Shown one piece after another: positions 4,940 to 8,742 of a DNA stretch of 8,742 bases (positions are counted from its first letter, which is position 1; each line of letters begins with the position of its first letter). The stretch is from positions 1 through 8,742 of the forward strand of contig DAIOGO010000107.1 of NCBI GenBank assembly GCA_036745195.1, in the 5' to 3' direction. The position numbers were made by a program, and so were the translations under genes. A model generated the notes under the pieces. It saw nothing but the letters and a program-made list of their open reading frames with translations, searched no databases and was not told the DNA's origin. This DNA is from JBFHRE01 sp036745195. Its GTDB lineage: Bacteria; Actinomycetota; Acidimicrobiia; Spongiisociales; ZC4RG35.

Positions 4940-5485
4940 TTGGAAACCCAGGCCAGGATCCTCGAAGCCACCCGCAGCCTCCTCTCCGAGGTGGGGCTCG
5001 ACGGAGTCACCATCAAAGGGATCTGCGAGCGGGCCGGCGTCAGGGCCGGTTCGTTCTACAACCTCTTCGAATCGAAGGAGCAGGCGGTGCTCACCATCGT
5101 CCGCGAAGCGATCAAGGGTGTCGATCCCGATCCCGAAGGCGCCGGTTCGGAGAGTGATTTCGATCTGGTGGCCGCCTATGTGCGGTTCATCATCGAAGAA
5201 CCAGAGCTGGCCAGGGTCTACTTCGTAGTGGCGCTATCGGGCGGTTTGACCGACCCCAAGATCCGGGCGAGGGTCGTTCGCCACCACGAGGAGCGCCTGC
5301 ATCGATTCACCACCGCCCATCTCCGCCACCGGCCGGGGTTGGCCGAGGAGATCGCCACCCGACGGATGGAGGCCCTGCTGGCAGCCCTCAACGGCTACGC
5401 CCTGCAGTCGCTGATCGACGACGACTTCGACCTGCTCGGCCATGTCGACACGTTGATGGCTTTCGAAGCCGAGATCGATCGGTGA
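4922..5485 (+). CDS. TetR/AcrR-family transcriptional regulator (187 aa)
   Basis: This is a one-domain DNA-binding repressor-type protein with a ligand-binding C-terminal half. The N-terminal TetR domain covers about residues 8-57: ARILEATRSLLSEVG, then DGVTIKGICERAGVRAGSFY with the helix-turn-helix recognition helix around 41-47, then NLFESKEQAVL. Residues 65-187 are helical and poorly conserved, as usual for the effector and dimer domain. The ATG at 4922 is chosen over an in-frame TTG 84 nt upstream, because the extra 28 residues do not resemble a TetR N-terminus and would lie across the divergent promoter. Total length is normal. It is divergent from the FadE5-like gene with two inverted repeats between them, and its TGA overlaps the GTG of the next gene. 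It probably regulates the dehydrogenase and its own operon. The ligand is unknown; an acyl-CoA is plausible. Confidence 0.9.
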   Translation: MRNRAGLETQARILEATRSLLSEVGLDGVTIKGICERAGVRAGSFYNLFESKEQAVLTIVREAIKGVDPDPEGAGSESDFDLVAAYVRFIIEEPELARVYFVVALSGGLTDPKIRARVVRHHEERLHRFTTAHLRHRPGLAEEIATRRMEALLAALNGYALQSLIDDDFDLLGHVDTLMAFEAEIDR

Positions 5486-6084
5486 ACGTCTTCATCGACC
5501 ACCAGGTGCGGATCCGGGCAGTGGCGGTCGGCCCGTACGACAACAACGTCTACACCGTGACGTGTCTCGCCACCGGACGGGGGCTTCTGATCGACGCCGC
5601 CGCAGATCACGGTCCGGTGCTGGAGATGTGCTCGGACACGGCCATCGAGCGGATCCTCGTCACCCACGGCCATGGCGACCACATCGCCGCCCTCGACCAG
5701 ATCCAGCGGGCGCTCGGTGTCCCCTGGGCGATGCACCCCGACGATGTGGAGATCGCCGGGAGGATCCCCGACGAATCGCTCACGGACCGCCAGGAGATCC
5801 GGTTCGGCAACCTGATGCTGCATGTGCTCCACACCCCCGGACACACCCCCGGTTCGGTCAGCTTTGTAATCGAACCGGTGATCCTCTCCGGCGACACCCT
5901 GTTCCCGGGCGGGCCCGGTGCCACCCGCTGGGATTACTCGAGTTTCGGCGAGATCATGGATTCGATCGAGCGATCGCTCTTCGCCTATCCGGATCCGACC
6001 CTGCTCTTCCCCGGGCACGGCCCTGGTTCGAGCATCGGAGCGGAACGACCGGAACTGGAGACATGGCGCCGACGCGGTTGGTGA
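5482..6084 (+). CDS. Metallo-beta-lactamase-fold hydrolase, glyoxalase II-like (200 aa)
   Basis: This is a zinc-dependent hydrolase of the metallo-beta-lactamase superfamily, closest by motif layout to small GloB/YcbL-like proteins that cleave thioesters or related esters. The start region VGPYDNNVYTV (16-26) and the LLIDAA strand (35-40) are typical. The metal ligands are all present: THGHGDH (His62, His64, Asp66, His67), HTPGHTPGS (His121), SGDTLF (Asp138) and PGHG (His179). There is no signal peptide, so it is cytoplasmic. It is shorter than classical glyoxalase II (about 250 aa) and lacks the C-terminal glutathione-binding domain, so another thiol or a different substrate is likely. The GTG start lies in a GTGA overlap with the TetR stop, indicating translational coupling. 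No good Shine-Dalgarno precedes it. The link to acyl-CoA metabolism is inferred from context only. Confidence 0.9.
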   Translation: MNVFIDHQVRIRAVAVGPYDNNVYTVTCLATGRGLLIDAAADHGPVLEMCSDTAIERILVTHGHGDHIAALDQIQRALGVPWAMHPDDVEIAGRIPDESLTDRQEIRFGNLMLHVLHTPGHTPGSVSFVIEPVILSGDTLFPGGPGATRWDYSSFGEIMDSIERSLFAYPDPTLLFPGHGPGSSIGAERPELETWRRRGW

Positions 6085-6099
6085 AGCCCTGTTTCCGTT

Positions 6100-8742
6100 T
6101 CACCATTGTTTGAGGAGCCAGACCTCGGGTTCCAGTTCCCCCGGATTGATGCCGACGTCGGCGAACAAGGCCGCCGCTTCCTTCAGTTCCTCCATGGCGG
6201 CCGCCTCGTCACCGGCCTGGTGGAGGAAGTCGGCCAGGTTGTCGTGGATGGCCGCCATCCGGTGACGATCGCCGGCAGCCCCGGCCAGTTCGAGCGCTCG
6301 CCTCCCTCGGGCCACCGCGCCCTCGAGGTCGCCGGTCGCCGCAACGGCCAGCGCCAGATTGTTCAGGACAGCCGCCTGCACCGAAGGCTCGGCCGCCTGC
6401 ACCATCGCTGCCTCCAGGTGCCCGATCCGATCGGCCCCGTCCTTCGCCACCAGGCCGGCCAGGTTGTGGGCACGGGCCAGCGCCTCGGGGTCACCCGAGT
6501 CCGAGGCGGTCCTCAACGCCTGGGTTGCGAGTTCCCTGGCGCGTTCTCCATTTCCTCTCCAGTGCTCGACGAACGCCCAGTCGGAGGCGAGCCGTGCCCG
6601 AAAGCCCGGATCGGTGGCCGAGTCCCAGGCTTCGGCCAAGGAGGCGGAAGCCATCTCCCAGCGGCGCAATCTGGCGTACACCTCCCCGATCGCCCTGGCG
6701 ACCAGCGCCGATTCGGGTGTACCGGATGGAAGACTGGCCCGGGCCACCTCGAAGGCGGCCAGGGCCTGCCCGTAGCGACCAGCCAGGGTGTGCAGGTCCC
6801 CGATCCGGCGGTGCAATTCGGGGCCATCTGGGTGACCAAGGGCCAATGCCGCCTCGTAATGGCTGACGGCTTCCCCGAAGGCGAACACACCCACCGCCAA
6901 CTCCCCCGCCAGCATCTCCAGCCGGGCCGATTCGATGTCGTTCCCGGCCAGCCGGTGATGGGCCGCCGCCTCGGCCACAACTCGGGGGTCGGCCGGGATG
7001 CGAGGCCGGGCGAGCATGTGTTCGGCGGCGCGAGCGTGGAGCAATCTCCTCCGGACCAAAGTGGACTCCTCGTAGACCACCTCCCGTAGCTGATCGTGGG
7101 TGAAGTCGAGCGTTCCGTCGGGGCTCTCCTTGAGCATCGAACGGCGAATGAGAAGATCGAGCCCCGCCACCACCTCCTCCTCACTCCGGCCGGAGACCGC
7201 CCGGATCAGCTCGGCTTCGACGGCCCGCCCAATCACGGCGACGGTGGCGAGCAACTGCCGCTCAACCGCCTGAAGCTCGGACAGGCGGCCCAGCAGCAAA
7301 CGGCGGATGGCGGCCGGCAACTCGGCCAGACCCGACCTCGCCGACTCGAGGTACTCGATCACGAAGAACGGCAACCCCCTGGTCGTCTCCAGCACCCGCT
7401 GCGGGTCGAGGCCGACTACCCCGGCGACCCTCACCAGCTCTCCCACCGCGGCCGCGTCGAGCGGTCCCAGCCGGATCACCTCGGCCACCCCGCCCAGCTC
7501 ACCCAGGAGCACCGAGGCTGGGTGATCGGCGAGGGTGTCCTCCGGGCGGACCGTGAGGAGCAGGACGATCCCCAGCCGACTCAGCCGGCGGGACAGGTAG
7601 CCGATCAACTCGATGGTGGCGCCGTCCGCCCATTGCAGGTTGTCGACGGCGAGTACCACACGATCGTCCAGCAGTCCGATCATCTGCGACAGCGCATCGA
7701 GGAACCGACTCCGGGCAGCGGGTTCGTCGAGATCACCAGACGGGGCCTCCCCCAAGATGGGGAGCAGCCGGGCCGCTTCGCCCTTGACCGAAGGTGGGCC
7801 GGCTTCGAAGCGGGCCAGGTACTCGGGACGTTCGAGCGCTTCGGCCAGGATCGATTGGATCGGGCCGTAGGCGACACCCATCTCGGTCCGGTGGGCCCGG
7901 CCCACCACCATGGTCCGCCCCGGTGCCGGTACGCGCAATGCAAGCTCCTCGAGAAGCCGCGACTTGCCGGTCCCGAGCTCTCCTTCGACGACGATCAGAC
8001 CCGAACCGGTGGCGATGATGGACTGAATCCTGTCGATCGAACCGGTCCCACCGACGAATGGATACCCGATGGCCGGCGGCGGGGCAGGCTCGACTCGACG
8101 GGGGATGGCCGGAGCCCGGGGGAGGTCCTCCTCCAGAATCGCCTCGTAGAGTTCGGTCGTCTCTTCCAGGGGGGAGACCCCCAACTCCCGGTCGAGGATC
8201 GCCACGCAGGTGCGGTAGACCTCGACCGAGGCAGCGCGATCGCCCGACCAGGCCTGGAGCAACATGAGCGTGCGGTGGGCGCGTTCGTGGAGCGGATCGA
8301 CCGCCAACCATCGCTGGGCGGCAGCGATCGACTCCGGATACCGGCCTTCCGCAGCCAGCACCTTCGACCACCGCTCGAACACCGACGCGGCCTTGCGACG
8401 GAGATGCTCTCCCTCCGCCATCAGCCAGTCGTCGAAGGCAGGGCAATCGCGGAGGGTGAATCCTTCGATGAAATCACCCCGATAGAGGCTCCCCGCCCGA
8501 CTCAGGCTGTCGATGCACTTCGGGCACACCTGGTCGGTGGCGTGGTCGTGAACCTCGCTCCCTGCGGCAAGGAACAGGTCCACGTCGACCATGACGTCTT
8601 CATCGGGCACGAATCGCACCCTCGTCCGATCGGCTTCCACCCAACGCTCGCCCAAGGCGGCACGCAGTGCGGAAAGTGTCCGCCGCAGGCTTCCCCGCCC
8701 CCGTTCCGCATCCGATCCCGGCCAGAGCAGATCGACGAGATG
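6100..8742 (-). CDS. BTAD/AAA-ATPase/TPR transcriptional regulator, N-terminus cut by window edge (880 residues visible)
   Basis: The frame is open to the right edge, and the first visible residues, HLVDLLWPGSDAERGRGSLR, are the winged-helix DNA-binding region of AfsR/SARP-type regulators. The true start is therefore outside the window. Counting from the edge: end of the winged helix (to about 50), bacterial transcriptional activation domain (about 52-204, with SLYRGDFIEGFTLRD and LGVSPLEETTELY), a Pro-rich linker (209-224) and an AAA_16/STAND-type ATPase (about 226-430). The ATPase has Walker A GELGTGKS (254-261), Walker B VVLAVDNLQWAD (362-373) and LLLTVRPED. A helical region with TPR-like repeats follows (about 595-870). 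Such proteins sense a signal through the TPR part and ATP binding and activate transcription; the targets are unknown. Unusual points are a HxHx5CxxC cluster (His65, His67, Cys73, Cys76) and Asn368 after the Walker B aspartate. It converges on the hydrolase gene with a 15-bp gap and no terminator. Confidence 0.92.
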   Translation of the reverse strand, partial: HLVDLLWPGSDAERGRGSLRRTLSALRAALGERWVEADRTRVRFVPDEDVMVDVDLFLAAGSEVHDHATDQVCPKCIDSLSRAGSLYRGDFIEGFTLRDCPAFDDWLMAEGEHLRRKAASVFERWSKVLAAEGRYPESIAAAQRWLAVDPLHERAHRTLMLLQAWSGDRAASVEVYRTCVAILDRELGVSPLEETTELYEAILEEDLPRAPAIPRRVEPAPPPAIGYPFVGGTGSIDRIQSIIATGSGLIVVEGELGTGKSRLLEELALRVPAPGRTMVVGRAHRTEMGVAYGPIQSILAEALERPEYLARFEAGPPSVKGEAARLLPILGEAPSGDLDEPAARSRFLDALSQMIGLLDDRVVLAVDNLQWADGATIELIGYLSRRLSRLGIVLLLTVRPEDTLADHPASVLLGELGGVAEVIRLGPLDAAAVGELVRVAGVVGLDPQRVLETTRGLPFFVIEYLESARSGLAELPAAIRRLLLGRLSELQAVERQLLATVAVIGRAVEAELIRAVSGRSEEEVVAGLDLLIRRSMLKESPDGTLDFTHDQLREVVYEESTLVRRRLLHARAAEHMLARPRIPADPRVVAEAAAHHRLAGNDIESARLEMLAGELAVGVFAFGEAVSHYEAALALGHPDGPELHRRIGDLHTLAGRYGQALAAFEVARASLPSGTPESALVARAIGEVYARLRRWEMASASLAEAWDSATDPGFRARLASDWAFVEHWRGNGERARELATQALRTASDSGDPEALARAHNLAGLVAKDGADRIGHLEAAMVQAAEPSVQAAVLNNLALAVAATGDLEGAVARGRRALELAGAAGDRHRMAAIHDNLADFLHQAGDEAAAMEELKEAAALFADVGINPGELEPEVWLLKQW

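Noticed and set aside
6085..6099. Bidirectional terminator between the hydrolase and the BTAD regulator
   Set aside because: The gap is 15 nt with no dyad symmetry.
6106..7089. Plus-strand frame of 327 codons after the hydrolase
   Set aside because: It is antisense to the TPR region of the BTAD regulator, which has clear domain structure; the plus product is not recognisable.
8653..8655. TTG at 8655 as the start of the BTAD regulator
   Set aside because: The frame continues upstream to the window edge with a clear winged-helix sequence, so the gene is cut off rather than starting here.

Overview
The window looks like chromosomal DNA from a high-GC actinobacterium. The evidence is GC-rich third codon positions, two acyl-CoA dehydrogenases (one with the N- and C-terminal extensions of mycobacterial FadE5), a BTAD-type AAA regulator, a lipobox lipoprotein, and several start codons just downstream of TANNNT -10 boxes, as in leaderless actinobacterial genes. 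An Acidimicrobiia-like lineage is my guess, not something the sequence proves. I found no RNA genes, insertion sequences, phage genes or CRISPR.

Layout from left to right. (1) 1-273 is a repeat-rich spacer. It has a possible start of a minus-strand gene at the very edge (1-38) and two separate heptanucleotide tandem arrays of about nine units each (59-120 and 212-274). (2) An acyl-CoA dehydrogenase on the minus strand (274-1389) is divergent from a class I SAM methyltransferase on the plus strand (1453-2436). Both seem to have leaderless promoters in a 63-bp gap. (3) A small Asp-rich lipoprotein on the minus strand (2482-2979) lies downstream of a large FadE5-like acyl-CoA dehydrogenase (3049-4815, minus). 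(4) A TetR-family regulator (4922-5485, plus) is divergent from that dehydrogenase. Its stop overlaps the start of a metallo-beta-lactamase-fold hydrolase (5482-6084, plus). The 106-bp divergent gap holds a good sigma-70-like promoter for the dehydrogenase and two inverted repeats that could be operators. (5) A very large minus-strand gene (6100 to beyond the right edge) encodes a BTAD/AAA/TPR transcriptional regulator and converges on the hydrolase with a 15-bp gap.

How the genes may work together: the clearest unit is the divergent TetR / FadE5-like pair. By analogy with other TetR regulators of fatty-acid oxidation, the TetR probably represses the dehydrogenase and itself in response to an acyl-CoA or related ligand. 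The co-translated hydrolase may act on a thioester or lactone in the same process. The first acyl-CoA dehydrogenase lacks the usual C-terminal catalytic glutamate, which suggests a heteromeric or diverged enzyme. Nothing here amounts to a clearly new multi-gene system. The most unusual items are the paired heptamer arrays and the inverted repeats around the TetR promoter.
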